In this document: one piece after another, positions 22,901 to 37,600 of the stretch
Position numbering within the stretch: the stretch's first letter is position 1
Layout of the letters: every line of letters begins with the position of its first letter
DNA from: Papilionanthe hookeriana x Papilionanthe teres
Taxonomy: Eukaryota > Streptophyta > Magnoliopsida > Asparagales > Orchidaceae
Reading direction: 5' to 3'
Assembly: GCA_022702705.1 (NCBI GenBank)
Contig: CM040424.1
Coordinates: 75,829,452 to 75,893,451 of the forward strand
Length of the DNA: 64,000 bases
Notes under the pieces: model-generated
Told to the model about the DNA's origin: nothing
Database searches by the model: none
What the model saw: the letters and a program-made list of their open reading frames with translations, nothing else
Translations under genes and position numbers: made by a program

Positions 22901-25900
22901 TTTGTTTACTGAGTCGGTTGTATCCATGTATGAAAAGACAAATAAGGAGAAACTGGCGTGTGACGCTTGTGAGTTTGGCAAGCTCACTAGGAGTTCTTTA
23001 TGTAAATTCTAGGAAAAGGAGCTTCGGTGTGTTTTATTTGATATATTCTGATGTATGGAGACTTTATCCTACTAGTTCTATGAATGATTATCGATATTTT
23101 GTTACGTTTATTGATTTTTTTTCTCGTGTTACATGGATATACTTAATGAAACAGAAAAGTGAGTTGGTTGCTTGTTTTAAAGATTTTCATAAGACAATCC
23201 ATACCTAATATGGTATAGTTGTGAAGATACTGCGATCTGATAATGGAACATAATATATCAACAAAATATTTGGGGACTGCTTGTCAGCTCAAGAGATACA
23301 ACACCAAACCACATGCCCATACACACAAGCACTGAATGAAGTAGCAAAGAGAAAGAATCGACATCTTCTAAAGGTAGCCCAGAGCATGATGATTGCAATG
23401 AATGTCCCACATCACTTATGGGGGCAAGTAGCGTTGACAACCACTAAATTGATTAACAGGATGCCCTCAACAGTGTTGGAGTGTACAGATATTGAAAGAA
23501 GACAACATTGGGATCCTTCTACTGAAGGTATTTTGATGTGTATGCTTTGTGAAATATAATATGTCATCTAAAGGTAAACTGGATCCCAAAGCTGTGAAAT
23601 GCGTGTTTGTAAGTTATTTTGCTACTCATAAGGATTAAGTCTGTTGGGGTTTGATTGATAAGAGACTCTTTGTGAGTATAAATATGTCATTCAAAGAGTT
23701 TGAACCATACTACACTCTGGAGGTGAATTCACCTTTTGGTGACTCAATGGACACTAGAGATATGAGTCAAGAGAAAGTGAGTAGTAGTTGTGATAGAGTG
23801 GTGCAATTAGGAGCAATGATGTGGAATGAATTAGCTGAGGAAATCAAGGAGATTGGCCTCAAAATTAGTGGGATTCAGACTGAAGATGAGCTAAGGGTGT
23901 AGACATGGAGGAAGAAGCAAATTGAGAAATCAGAGTCCGCAGTGCCAACAAGTCCCTTGTCCCGGTCTTCCCCAACTCTTGAGACACCTACACCATCCAC
24001 CTTTAATTCAAAACCCTCCGGTGATATTATTCCTCTACCGTCCACTCCTACCCCCCCCCCCCATGTTATGGAAGACCTCCTGCAGAAATGTAGGGCATCT
24101 TCTTGATCGTTTTGAGTGGGGACTTCATATTCTAAACTTTATTTCTTATTTTCCTCTTACCTTTGCATGGAGCATTCATTGCATCATTGGACTCTGTCTT
24201 TATACTCAATGGTTGGTAAGTTGCTAAAGAGGATCTAAGTGGAAAGCGACGATGCATGAAGAGCTTGGAGCTCTTGATAAAAATCGAACACGGAAGATTG
24301 TACCACTACCGCAAGAAAGAAGACAATTATATGCAAGTGGAACTTCACAGTGAAACAAGCTCCAGAAGGAAGGTGGAGAGGTACAAAGCACGACTAGTGG
24401 CAAAAAGGTACGGTCAAGTGTATGACATTGACTATAATGAAAAATTTGCACCAGTTGTAAAGATGAGCACGGTGAGAACACTAGCATCTTTGGCAATGAA
24501 TGGTGGATGAAAACTCCACCAACTGGATGTGAAGAATGTTTTTCTTCATGGGGAGCTACTGCAAAAGAATGTCTAGAGATAACACTAGGATTTAGCATAT
24601 CCCAGACAATGGGCAAGGTATGCATGCTTAAGAAGTCATTGTATAGCTTCAAGTAATCTCCTTGAATCTGGTTTGACATGTTCAGAATAATGATGGTTGG
24701 CATAAGATATCAACAGATCAATACATACCACACTGTATTCTTTCGGCAACATGAATGTCACACTACCACGCTTACTGTGTATGTGGGATGACATAATAAT
24801 CACTGTTGATGATGATGTAGAGATTGCTCAACTAAACGGAAGTTTTGAGGAAACAATGAGGCAAAGGATCTGGGACAACTGAAATACTTGGGATTGATGT
24901 GGCTCGTGGACCTGAGGGGATGGTCCTATCCCAAAGAAAGTATATAATGGATCTTCTCACGAAGACAAGTATGTAGGGGTACAAACCTACAATCTCTCCA
25001 ATTGATCAGAAGGTCAACCTTAGTACAGAGGCAAGTGAATCGGTTGATCGTGAGAGGTACCAGAGGCTGGTGGGCTGTATAATCTATCTGTGCCACACTC
25101 GACCCGATATTTCTTTTGCAGTAAGTGTGGTGAGCATTTACATGCATGATCCAAGGAAGGGCTATATGGATGCAACGTATCAAATTATGAAGTATCCGAA
25201 GAATGCACCAGGGAAATAGTTGATATACAGAAAGAATGGGCATGTAGATATTGGGGACTTTCGTGATTCTGACTTGGCAAGTTGTGCTGATGATAGACGA
25301 TCCACAACATAATACCGCATGTTTATAGGTGGCAACTTGGTTTCATGGAAGAGCGAGAAACAGTTGGTTGTAGCAAGATCAACAGCAAAAGCAGAATAAG
25401 GGTCATGGCAGTAGGAGTTGTTGAGATGATGTAACTGAAAAGCCTTGTTGGTTGAACTCAAAGTGGATCATGGAACTCAAATGAAGTTGTGGTGTGACAA
25501 CAAGTGGGCAATCAGCATTGCTAACAGCTTGGTGCGGCATGATAGAACCAAACATGTGGAGATTGATAGGTTCTTCATCAAGGAAAAGTAGAATAACGGA
25601 CTACTGGAGCTAAGTCATGTAGCCACTGGAGAGCAAGTGGTGGACTGCCTCACCCTCATTAGATTTGTCTAGGTTCTGTGACAAGATAGGCTTAGTGAAT
25701 ATCTTTTGCCCATCTTGAGGGGGAGTGTTGAGATTTGCATCTAATGTAGGATCCTACTAATAAATAAATGAAATCTAAGGATTTATTTGTAAATGTTGCA
25801 ATTTGTAAGGCTCTATATAAGCCTGTAATTAATGAAATGAATGAGGTTTTTTTAGCAAAAAATTCTATTTAGCTAGGTGCTAATTTTGTAAATAGTAAAG

Positions 25901-28638
25901 CTTTGAGTGCTGTGCATATAATTAACCCAAAATTAGTTGCTTAAACTAATGGATTTACAATAATCTGTATGAAGTATTGTTACCTCCATTCTCTTTCCAC
26001 TTTCATCACTTCCCACAAATTTTAAGCCCGCATTTTCCAGTTTTCCTACCATATCTGGATTTACCTGGAGCAAAACAAATAAATTGATTAGAAGAGGCAT
26101 GTGGACATGAGCCATTAATAATAGGGCAATGAAGCACATTTTTTTTAAAATTTTAAGGAAAATTTACATACACGCCGTACAATTCTTACGAATTTAGATA
26201 TCTAACACCTAAAGTTTGGTATTTATATTTATAACATCTTGGAATTAAAAACTTAAGCATGAAATCATGTACTCCAATTTTAAAAAGTTAAAAGATAGTG
26301 ATATTTTTTATGTGATGTTAAAGCTTTGAGCCTTATATATATAAATATGAAAGTTAAGATGTTAGATACATAAATACATAAGAATTATGCGGTATATATG
26401 TAAATGCCTCACATATCTGAGAACGTAAATTTCCTTTTTTTTTTCAAAATTAAATTTGGGCATTTGGGCATGGTCAGCTTACATAACAGGACGTGCAAGG
26501 TATTGAATAAGACATTGATGCTAGTATAACGGTGCTAGTGTGAGATACAACTAATGATAATGTGTTTCTTTTTTTTTTTTCATTATCTTAAAAATTGAAA
26601 ATATTTGTGGGCTTTTGGCATTATGTAGACATAGGAATGTAGATATTGATAAAGTCATAATAAATGATTAATGTTACTATTTATTAACCACAATTAGAAA
26701 CACTTCATGAAATATTGAAATAAACTTTTAATTAAACTAACCTTATTTATCCTCAAACTTGCAGATGATGCATATGAAATTAAATGTTACTCATATTTTT
26801 TAATAGGAATCAATGACCTAATATTTAATCACATATTTTATATTAATAATTATAAGAAGATATTTCTAATGAGTAATGTCTACACTTTATGAATATGTCG
26901 TGTCCCCTCATATTTCTGTCATGCATTTCATTTCAATTTGTGCTCATAACAACAGGATTAATAGCACAAAAAATGCAGAATTCAAGGTAATTTTTGTATG
27001 TTAGCCAGAAGACTATTACTAAGATGATCATTTTCTGCACTAAGATTAATTTATGCAAGACAAATAAAAAGGCCTCACATCAATTTCAAAGGCTTATTAT
27101 CATAGTGATTAATTATGCTTAATCTAAATTTTATTTTTAATTTCTTCAAGAAATAGGTGGATCAGTTATATAAGATTTGGAGGAAAACTTTAAAATTTTA
27201 AATCCCTCTTATAGAAGCTTTGCAATAAGCCCAAAATAAGGATTACCAATGACAATTAAAATTTTTAATGAATTATTCATATTTGTAGAGATTTATTTGG
27301 TAGACAACGAGGGGTAATGCCATTATAGCCTGTAAATTTTATTGAAAGTTCTTGGCATATGTATGTGTGCTTCCCTCATTTTCTACAACAATTCATGCAG
27401 TATTTATCCTCCCATTGTATCAAAATAACAATAATAATCCCTTGCAAAAAATTGCTAACAATGAACAAAGAGTTGGTGCTATCAGCATTTGGATTGATAT
27501 GTAAATCAACTACAGTTCAAATTTTTGAATACTAACATATCCTTTTCTTCTCTAATTTTTTGTTCTACTGCATCCTCAACAACTTGCCAAAGTCTTAAAC
27601 CACTTTAAACCCCACAAAATCAAAACATACTCCTACAAAATACATGTAAGAAATATATTACTTCTTAACCGCACATCTAACTAATCTAAAATCGACATTA
27701 TTGCATAGCAAATATCCCAAATCTCTGATAAGAAGGGCCACACCTATTTCTATCAAAGAAAACCCAAACCGTTACATCCATAAAGTTTGTACCAGAAAAC
27801 AATCTAAAAATCCTAAACTAATTAACCTTTCCCATAAGTTTTCCACCAAACCTAAAACTACTAGAAACCCTTATAATCTTCAAAACACCTCCTCTTCATC
27901 AACTAATAAAAAAAAAAAAAAATTATCACCCACATAATTATATAAGTTTCATCCCTGCCACTAACCTCGTATCTGTGACGATGACGTTCATCCACAAATG
28001 AGGAGTTCCCGTATCTACAAATTGATAGAAAGACAATTCTTTAGTTCATGAATTATACAAGAAATAACTGGATAAAGAAAACACATCATAAATATGCAAC
28101 CACAACAAAAAAAGACTAGGAACACACCACACAATTCTTGTGTATTTATATATCTAACACCTAAACTTAAATTTTTACATACATACAACCTTATGCATGA
28201 GAAGGTGTATTCACTTCTTAAAAGTTAAATATATGGTATTTCTGCTGTGATATGAAAGATTTGGGTAGTTTAAATGTAAAAGTAAAATTAAAGTATTGGA
28301 TATGTAAATACATAGGAATTAGACAGTATGTATTAAATGCCCCAAAAACAAAGTATAACAAAGATTAAATCAACCAAGTTTTGCTTCTTTTTTTTCTCAC
28401 ACTTAAAAGCTAAAAAAGATGCCTAAGGAGTGGAGGAAGAGTATTTTGGTCCCTACTTTAAGGAATAAAGGGGATGCACAAAAGTGTGCAAGTTATAGAG
28501 GAATTAAGTTGATGTATTATACTTTAAAATTATTGAAGAGGGTAATTGAACATTGGTTAAGACGTCTGTCGGCCGTTGAATTGAGTAAATTTTTTTGGAA
28601 AATTATGAAATGGTAGTTTTATAAAATAGGATTTTGCT

Positions 28639-28688
<50 letters not shown>

Positions 28689-31600
28689 ATTTTTGAAAAT
28701 AATATTTTAAATTTGAAAAAAATGAGAATGGACGAATCTCATTCATTTAGTAGTTTAAATAAACGAGCACTATATTGCAAACAAAGCATCTATCCCGAGG
28801 AATAGACACGCTACTTGATGATATAGCTCAATCAAAAAAACTACAGAATTGATGACATATGTTCTGGTCTGCGAACCTTTCATTTCGACCGACAAATTCC
28901 CCCACCAAATATTAAAAATTAGATAAAGTTTATATTACATGGGTTCTTGAAGCACTCTGTAGAGGCAAGCCCCTATAGTCAATTACTTCTCAAATGATCG
29001 AAGTCACCTAAGAGAACTCTCGATGATGATCAGAGGTGTTTATCTTCATGAATTCAAATGTTAGGGTTTTCAAGGTAGTGCACACGAAAGTCAAGTGGGA
29101 GAGGACCAAATAGGAACAGTTATTTCTGGAATCAAATGAGTGAAAAGTAGGGGATGTTACGGATCTCGAGGAGGACCTCGATGACTTCCCAGACTATCCT
29201 ATTGTTAGGCTTTAAGTTTTGGAAACGAAATTATTTGAATTTTAATCCTGTTAATTAATAATTATAGGAATTACATTTGCAGAATATCTGATTATGCAAA
29301 TAACCTAGAAGATAAGAGGATTTATATCATATAAGACGACGACCTCAGAACCTAGAGCGAGTTAAGGCTTAGATTGCACAACATGGCTGTGCAAAGGCCT
29401 AAAAGATAAGGTGAGGATTTATGTCGCACTAGGCGGACTACCTCAAAATCATATGGTTTGTTATTTAAACTATAGAAATGTTTTGCTGGGTAGACTCGTT
29501 CTGCTATTGTAGATTTGTTGGGATAAACTCGTTCTGCTGTTGTAGATTGTCCTTCTCCGCTGCTGCACCCTCGTCACGCTGCCCTCGAAATTTTGCTCCG
29601 AGCACCATGTTGTAGCAGTATTGAATTTTAAAGGTACGTTTGGAGGCAATGCGAACTTATTCGAACTTATCCGGATAAGTTGCTTATTCGATAAGTTCTT
29701 GATAGTAGTGATCCGGATACGTTATACAGTTCATTTGGTTTGTGTGCTTGGAAAACAGCTGATTCTGGATAAATGATCATTCTGCCCCTGTTTTGGATAA
29801 ACTGTTTAACTGTTTGATGTTAATTTTGTTAAATTTTAACCTTGAACCCTAAACCCATGTCTTCCTTATGTGGACCTAAAATTTCATGCTCTATGAGTAT
29901 TTCAATAAAAAGCGCAATTCATAATCATAACGATAAAATTTCATCAAAATAAACCAATTAAAACACAAATTTCATAAAGAAACAAGAATTTCGAAGTTTG
30001 GGATATTTGACAAACATCAATCCCCTAACCTCTCCCAACGAAATATCCATAACTTCAGCAGCAACAGTCAAAGGAAACGAACCACACGGCCAAAAAAACA
30101 TCATTCATCCAACTTTTTTTAGGCAATCGAATGCAAAAAACAATCACACAAGAGCAATGTGATCAAATGAAAGTGAATTCTAAAAATTTCAATCACCTTT
30201 TCTCAAGAGCAGGGTGAATAGTGGAGAGAGTCTGTCTTCACTAGTTGCTGCCGCAAGAGGATCGGAGAACTCGAGTTCTTAACGGTTTGGGAAGCCATTG
30301 TCGGGCTTCAATCCTCTCGGCCCGACCAAATACCTTTCAGAATCAGGGAAATTTACAGCTCGCTAAAACCCTACTCCGAATTGCAAATTCTTATACTATT
30401 CTTGAAAAACAATATGCTAATACATGATCGAAATTGAAGGTCGAGATAGAAACATACCGCACAGTCCCAGGAGCCCGAGGGACCCTACTGCCAGATTCTG
30501 GCAGTCTTGATCGCTGCAAGAGGCGAGCATCGGTGGAAGGCCCCAGCTCCAGCGGTCGGATTCCAGGCGACGGCGAGCTGAGCAGGGAGAAGAGGGAATC
30601 GGGCCGAGAGGGAGGCAAGGTCAAGCGGGAGAGGCCTCGATCGATAGAGGGAGGCCCAATGAAGGAAGCCGATTTCGGTGCAGAGGGGAGAAGGCGAGCG
30701 AGGTCTCGGTCGCGGAGGGATCGAATGACAGACGGAGGGCAGGAGAGGAAATGCGACTTGGAAGAAGCCGGACGCGGGGTCTGTACTGCGTCCCCGTTTA
30801 TTAAGAAATGAAAAATACGATTTTATGATAAGTTCAAACGCATGAGACAAACGGTGCGGCGGCGTTTTTAAAAACTCCGCCGCACTTATAAGCTACCCCA
30901 AAAAAGTAGTAAGTTTTAAGGTGGACATGCAATTGTTAAGTCAGTGTTTTATTTTGGACACCCCCTATGAAACCATACTACTGGCCTCCTACTCTAAAAT
31001 GTATGATGCGCATAAATAAAAGAAACAGTAGAAAGTGCAATAAAGAAAAAAAACAGTAGTAGAGAATATGCAGTAAATGCGCAGTAAAGAAAAGCAGCAG
31101 CATGTGCAACAAGGAAAAGCAGTTGTAGAGTAAGTGCAGTAAATGTGCAATAAAGGAAAGCAGTAGTATGCGCAGGAAAGTAGACTGTTGTAAACATAAA
31201 AGGAACCTATATGTCCGGCGAGTTTGTTGTCTCCTGCGAATAGGAACAAAATCACAAGTACAAGCAAGCAAATATAGTAATGGGTTTAGCGAACGTGCAT
31301 CCACATACAAGAGAATAAATGACAAAGCGAAAAGAAAGCTCAAGGAAAGTTGAAAAAAATCATGAGAAATGCAGAAAGCCTGAAGAAAACTCATAAATGT
31401 CTCGTGGAAACTTAAAGAAAATTGTAGGGAACACACGGGATGCCCGAAAAGGACCGTAAGCGTGATGGGGGGACGGACTCAGAATCAGGACCTTGTGTCA
31501 AATCAAAACTTTAGGGCCCTAACGAATCACCATGCATGTGTGATCCAACACTAAGTAAAAGGTTCCCAGTCTAACAGCTACAGAAAAAGAAAACTCCTAA

Positions 31601-34600
31601 CCTGGTTCATACGACTGACCCGTGATTTTTTTTTTCCATAAAATGTTTAGGAAAGATTTCATTTCATTTTTTGAAAGAAATTTTGATTTATCATGCATTT
31701 AAAAGAAATTTTTGATAGCTTAAAAGTGAATGGATAAGTCATATTAGCAGACGGGAACTTCCAACTACCTCTAGAGGCGAGGGTTGCCCCTTTACTAAGT
31801 GTTAGAGATGTGGTACTGCCGATCCCTTATCCTCGTAAGTTCACTGAGTCGGATCATTCTAGGACCTCTCACACATGCCTAGGTGGTTCTTTCATCACTT
31901 GTGCCCAAACCCCGAACCATCCTACTTACAGTCTTTCTTGATGGCCCACATATAGCAAAAGACTATACGTGCACACTTATGTTTCACACATAAGTGTAAA
32001 AACCCAACCAAGAGGCAAGAAAGGAGGAAACGACCCACCTAAAAGGACGGCGAAAAGAAGGTGAGTCGATCCTTAAAACCGCAGAAAGCAAGCAATCCCG
32101 AACCCTCAACGACTCAAACTTGACAGACTCAGCTAAAAACTATCAGAGGGAATAGCTCTGACGACCCTCGCAAAGCCTTAGACCTAAAGACTTCACACTC
32201 CCCAAAAAAACATGTTAAACCTCCCAAGAGAAGCATCACTTCCCTCCTGAAATGACAAACCCAGACTCCCCAGCAAATCCCAAAAGCATGACTCAAGTGG
32301 CTACTCATAACTCAACAGAAAACTCTGACATGATATATTAGACGGTATAAGAAAACTCCAAAATAGTACGACTAAGAGCTTCCAACCCAACGACCCGAGG
32401 CTGCCTGACACCCAAAGCCATCCCCTGTCCAAGATCAAGACATCAACTTAAAGCCAGACCCCTAATATGCTCACGACCGAGCATCACAACATGCCCAAAA
32501 CAAGACCCCAATAAATCCAAACCCAAGTCCCGACAAGACCAAAACCGAGCCACACAAGGCTAAAATCGAGCCATATCCAATGCCAAAACAGAGGCTGCAG
32601 CAAGTGCCAAAACTGAGCCATACAAGGCTAAAACCGAGCCATATCAAGTACCAAAACAGGGGTTGCAACAAGTGCCAAAACCAAGTCATACAAGGCTAAA
32701 ACCGAGCCATATCAAGTGCCAAAACAGGGGCTGCAGCAAGTGCCAAAACCAAGCCATACAAGGCTAAAACTGAGCCATATCAAGTGCCTAAACAGGGGCT
32801 GCAGCAAGTGCCAAAACCGAGCCACATCAAAGCTACAACCACGCCACATATCATGCTAGAAATAGGGCCAGCGACCGAGCCACCTATCATGCCAAGAGAA
32901 CAGGGCCCAGCAAAGCTGAAACCGAGCCACTTAACAAACCAAAAAAACAAAGTCATGTCAATGCCAAAAACTGAGCCATACACGGGCTGAAAATAGGGTC
33001 ACCCCAAAGCCACAACGAGCCTTCAATAGGCCAAAAATGAGCCCAATGAGTGACCAAAACCGCAACCCAATTAAAGCACAAGGGGTCTCAAATCATGTCA
33101 AGCTTTCCTAATACTTCCCCACCTTTATATTTTCCAACAAGTAAAAGTTCTTACCTTTATATTTTCCAACAAGTAAAAGTTCTTACACATATGCAACGAT
33201 GTAACAATAGAATAACATAAGAACGAACCGCAAAAGATGTTTGAGGAATAATCATCCTAACACAAAACCTCATCATTCAAAGTCTCCCCCAATTTACCCC
33301 CAAAACATGGTTAAGAAGTAGCCCTACAAAATGCCTAGCCAAACCGAGCCACAACAAGGCTACAACCGAGCCATCCAACAAACCAAAATAAAGCCGCATA
33401 TTATGCTAGAAACAGGGCCACCTCAAGGCCAAAAACAACGACCTACATTACATCTAAAGACTGAGCCAACATGAGGCAAAACTGAGCCCAATCAACAAGC
33501 CAAAACCGAGCCCCCAAAAGGCACAAAGGGACCCCAACTTATGTTAAACTCTCCCAATGCCTAGCCACTTTTCTACATTCATCCAAACAGCAAGGAGAGC
33601 AAAAATGGAGCTAAAAGAACTCCAAACTAACATCTAAACCATGTTAACAATAGAGCGTACGACATGCATAAATGTATACTAGCAAGATGATAAGGTAAAG
33701 AGCAAGTGGGAAGGGTGTAAGCCACCACAGAACTTCCAAAAACTACAAGCCACTTCAGATTTTAACAACAAGATAGAGAGTAAATATGGAGTCAAAAGAA
33801 CTCCAAAGCGACATATAAGCCATGCCAACAATAAAGTTTAAACCAACCCTAATTATGCTCAGCATACCCCAACTTGAAATAATAAGAATAGAGAACAACT
33901 AAATAGCCATGGAGTTTCAAAGTGCCTTTTAGTTGTGCTAGCATGAGACTTCTCCACTTAACCCTTTGCTTCCTTTTCTCTCTTTTTTCCTCTTTCCTTA
34001 TCTCTTCTTTTTTTTTTTTTGAAAACAAGATGAGCCAACTTAATGTTCCAAATCAAATAATAGATCACACCTCAACATGCATAAAGCTGTTTTGTAGAAC
34101 TAAGAACAAAGAGAACACGACACACAAGTATGCACACTTCATAAAGATGCAAACCACCAAATTCCCCCAAGTGCAACATATCAAGCTCAAAGAAGTTCTA
34201 GCAGAGGGAGTAAAGCATGCCATTTAGAATCTCCACCTAGCACTTAAAGTTAAAATCACATTTATTTAATGCAATTTCCAACAAAATGAGAGATTTTAGA
34301 GCTTGCAATAAGAGGAGATGAGACGTTTTAGATTCGACTAATGTTAAAAAAGGCAAAGGTTAACCTAAAAAGGCTTAGGCATATTATATAAAAAATGATC
34401 TTAATCCATTAGAATTAAATGAAAATATGATATCCAATAGAATGGAATGGAGAAAAAGGAATCATACAGCCGACCCCACTTAGTGGGATAAAGGCTTCTT
34501 CTTGTTGTTGTTGTACACTTAGAATCAACTCAACTATATTCAGTGGTGGAATGAGAGACGCAAAGAGCAAAACATGCCCCTTCAATCTTTCGATTTGAGA

Positions 34601-37600
34601 AAAATCACATCTAGCTATATATAATACTAAAGGTTTACTCTCAAATTTTCTTGCAACAATGTATATTCTCAAGCTTTGCTTGCCCAAAGTATGTGGTAAA
34701 CCATTTCACCCCACCTAGGGGTATAACTGAGCCAAGCTAATTTGTGAACCGGCTCAAGCTGAACTCGATAAGTGGCTTAATGAGCTAACAAGCCAAACTC
34801 AAGACAACCCTGGCTAAATTTATCATCTCGTGAGCTAGCTCGTTTAAAAAAATATTATTATAAAATAGACTCAAAAAACTAAAACTCAAGACTCTCTTCT
34901 TTAATTTTTTAAAAATATTTAAAGAAAATGATAATTTATATTTTATATCAAGTGATTTCTAATATTTATATTCTAATTACTCATTTTATTTATCATTTTA
35001 TGATAACACTAGTTTGAACTAACAAAAAAGTTCGCCCGAAAGCGTAGAATTAAGCTTGAGCTCGAGCTCTTATCACAACAACTCAAATTAGTAATGCTTT
35101 GTAAACATGACAGTATCATTTATCTACCAACATACAGCTTTGAAGAAATGCAAGTGGAATCTCGAAAGAAGGTTCTCCGTGAACCAAGTCTCATTGTGCT
35201 TCCCATGTGCGTTCTGGAACCCTACATTCAATCATACAAATTAGTTTTTTTTTTTTTTTTTAAGTATTGAATAAATAAGACGAAAATATACCTCAGGCAT
35301 GAAGATCACAACAGGGCAAGGCGTATGAGGATCAAATTCCTCACTATTTGCTTTTTCCATCCCTAAAACCTATAAAGAATTCAGTCAACCTAAGCAACAA
35401 TTAAAAAATGCAGCAAAAATATAAAGGAAAGAGTACATACAGATCTAGAAAACTCAATAACCGAAATTTGCATCCCCAAACATATACCAAGGTATGGAAT
35501 ATTATTCTCCCGAGCATATCTAGCAGCCAAAATCATTCCTGGAACTCCGCGGTCACCAAAACCACCAGGAACCAAAACGCATGAACAGCTCTGGTAAGTT
35601 GAACAAAAAATTTATTTGCTTGCAGACCCATCTATATAATGTATTGCATAAATTAGGAGCAAATGTCAAATCTCCTAATCAAGAGGTTGATGTATAATGA
35701 CCACTGGATAAAACGTTAAGATTGTAAAATAAAATGATAGCACATTTGAAGTGAAGATGATTTCACATATAAATCACATTTCAGAAAAAATGTATATAAA
35801 TAACTCATCATTTTTTACTTATGGTATGAGCCTTTGCATCATAGCAAAAAATAAAATTGACATCATTTGAAATATTACAAAATCTTACTCTGAGGGCTTC
35901 CCATGTTGTATCATGTGCTTGTGGTGCCTAAATTAAAAAGAGATGGTTTAGAATTATGCATATTAAGAATAGGTACAGCCAAGAGAGCAATTTTAATATC
36001 CAATATCTGAGAACATAGACTAAGAAATACCAATTTCGCACTTTCTTCTTCAAGATCTGAAGCTGCGATCCATTGAACCGACGGTCTCAAAGAGCAAGCT
36101 ACACAAGCATGTAAAAGAGCCTGCCAGATTCGTGATATCAAAAGTTAAAAAATAATTCAATTCAATAGATTGGTAAAATGATTTGGTTCTTATTAAGCTT
36201 ACTGAAGACTCTAGAAAGAGCTTGACACGGGTGCTATGGAGTACAAACCGGTCCTCGACTAGTCCTCAAAATGGGGGGGCTGCCGCTCTCCCCTTCCCCT
36301 TCTCTCCTCCTCCCCTCTTTCTTTCTTAGCACCTTCCTAGTACAAGTTTTTCCAAATCAGAATTTCTGAATAATTTTATTCATATTTCCTAAATTCTGAG
36401 ATCTGATTTTATTCTACCTTTTTATTTCAAAAATATTTCTTAAAATCTAAAATCTGATTTTATTCTCTTTTCTTATCTTAAAAAGCATTTCCTAAAATCT
36501 GAAATCTGATTTTATTTTATTTTTTATTTTAAGTATTGCCTAAAATAAAGTGAAAGCCTCATTATAAATAGAGGATGATGTGCTTAGAGTTAGGGGTCTT
36601 GCTTTTGATATCTGAATTCAAGTTTTGTATCTAATGTCGAAGTAGTGTTTCGGCTGTCTCTCGTCCGAGATGATGATTGTCTTCAAGGGTCCGAGTATGC
36701 TCCTGCTGTAACTAGACCCCAACAAGACATTTATCTTACCATATACTTATGTTTTCCTGCTGTCATTTCAGAATCCAGCCATCATAGCCCCCTCTTCCAC
36801 TGCTGCCAGCAACCTTCCTGCTCCAGTCCAGCCACCGCAGCCCTCCAACTTGTTGTCCAGCCCTTTCAACCCCTTCCCAGTAGCCCATCAGCACCCCTAC
36901 AGCAGCTACTTTGCTGTCCCGACCTTTCCTATCGTTGCCAGTGCATCTCTGCTTGTTGTCCACCCTCTGAAAGTGCTGGCAAACCTTCCCAGCTGTTGTC
37001 CTTCTTCTTCCATAACAACCCCCACCACTCTGCCCTTCACTGCAGCCACCGATCCAGCCTCCAATGATGTTTGTACTTCTCTCCAGCTGTGATTCGACAG
37101 AGTTACTATCACCAACCTACTGTCCTACTTCTTCCACAACAATCCCCACCTCTCCGGCCTTCACCGCAGCCGCCAATCTGGCCTCGCCTCCCCGAACTCC
37201 CTTCTCATCAAGTGTGATATCTTATTTGTTGAGTCATTAGTTGTAATCCTTTGTTATGCGCTTTTGTTTTAGGTGTTGTCTTTCATTATTTCGAGTCTTC
37301 ATTGTAGTCTTGTTTTAAGTCAGAAGTAAAATTGTGTCCTGAGACATGGTTTGAATTAACTCTGGTATCATTTAGTATCAGAGCTAGCCAAACTTCAATG
37401 ATAAGATTCCCTTCATATTGCTTTAAGTAATAATAATGTCAATATAAACCACCAAAGATGAATCTAAAGCATATTGCTTAGAAAACAATGTGATCACTTC
37501 TATTTTTCTACATCCCAAACTATTCTACTGCTTGGCTGAACTTTCCAACAATACTCGAAATTTTACTTCAATCCATATAAGGACTTCCGAAAAATGACAT

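Larger units (their letters stand above)
20668..25857 (+). mobile_element. Decayed Ty1/Copia LTR retrotransposon
   Basis: A 5.2-kb element with short LTRs (20668-20770 and 25726-25857), a primer-binding site, a gag region, a CCHC knuckle, integrase, reverse transcriptase and RNase H in Copia order, and a purine-rich tract before the 3' LTR. All coding parts carry stops or frameshifts, and several catalytic positions are changed (integrase Glu to Lys, knuckle Cys to Arg, disrupted YVDD box). It is therefore an old, inactive copy. No convincing target-site duplication was found. Confidence 0.9.
20607..25983 (-). other. CTPS intron 20 containing a Copia element
   Basis: 5377 nt, GT-AG. Almost the whole intron is the decayed Copia retrotransposon described below, inserted in antisense orientation to the host gene. 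Without it the intron would be roughly 190 nt, like its small neighbours. Confidence 0.85.

Noticed and set aside
36645..37067. 140-codon plus-strand frame in the Copia-type LTR
   Set aside because: CCAGC/TTCC-rich low-complexity reading within an LTR; related LTR blocks do not conserve the frame.
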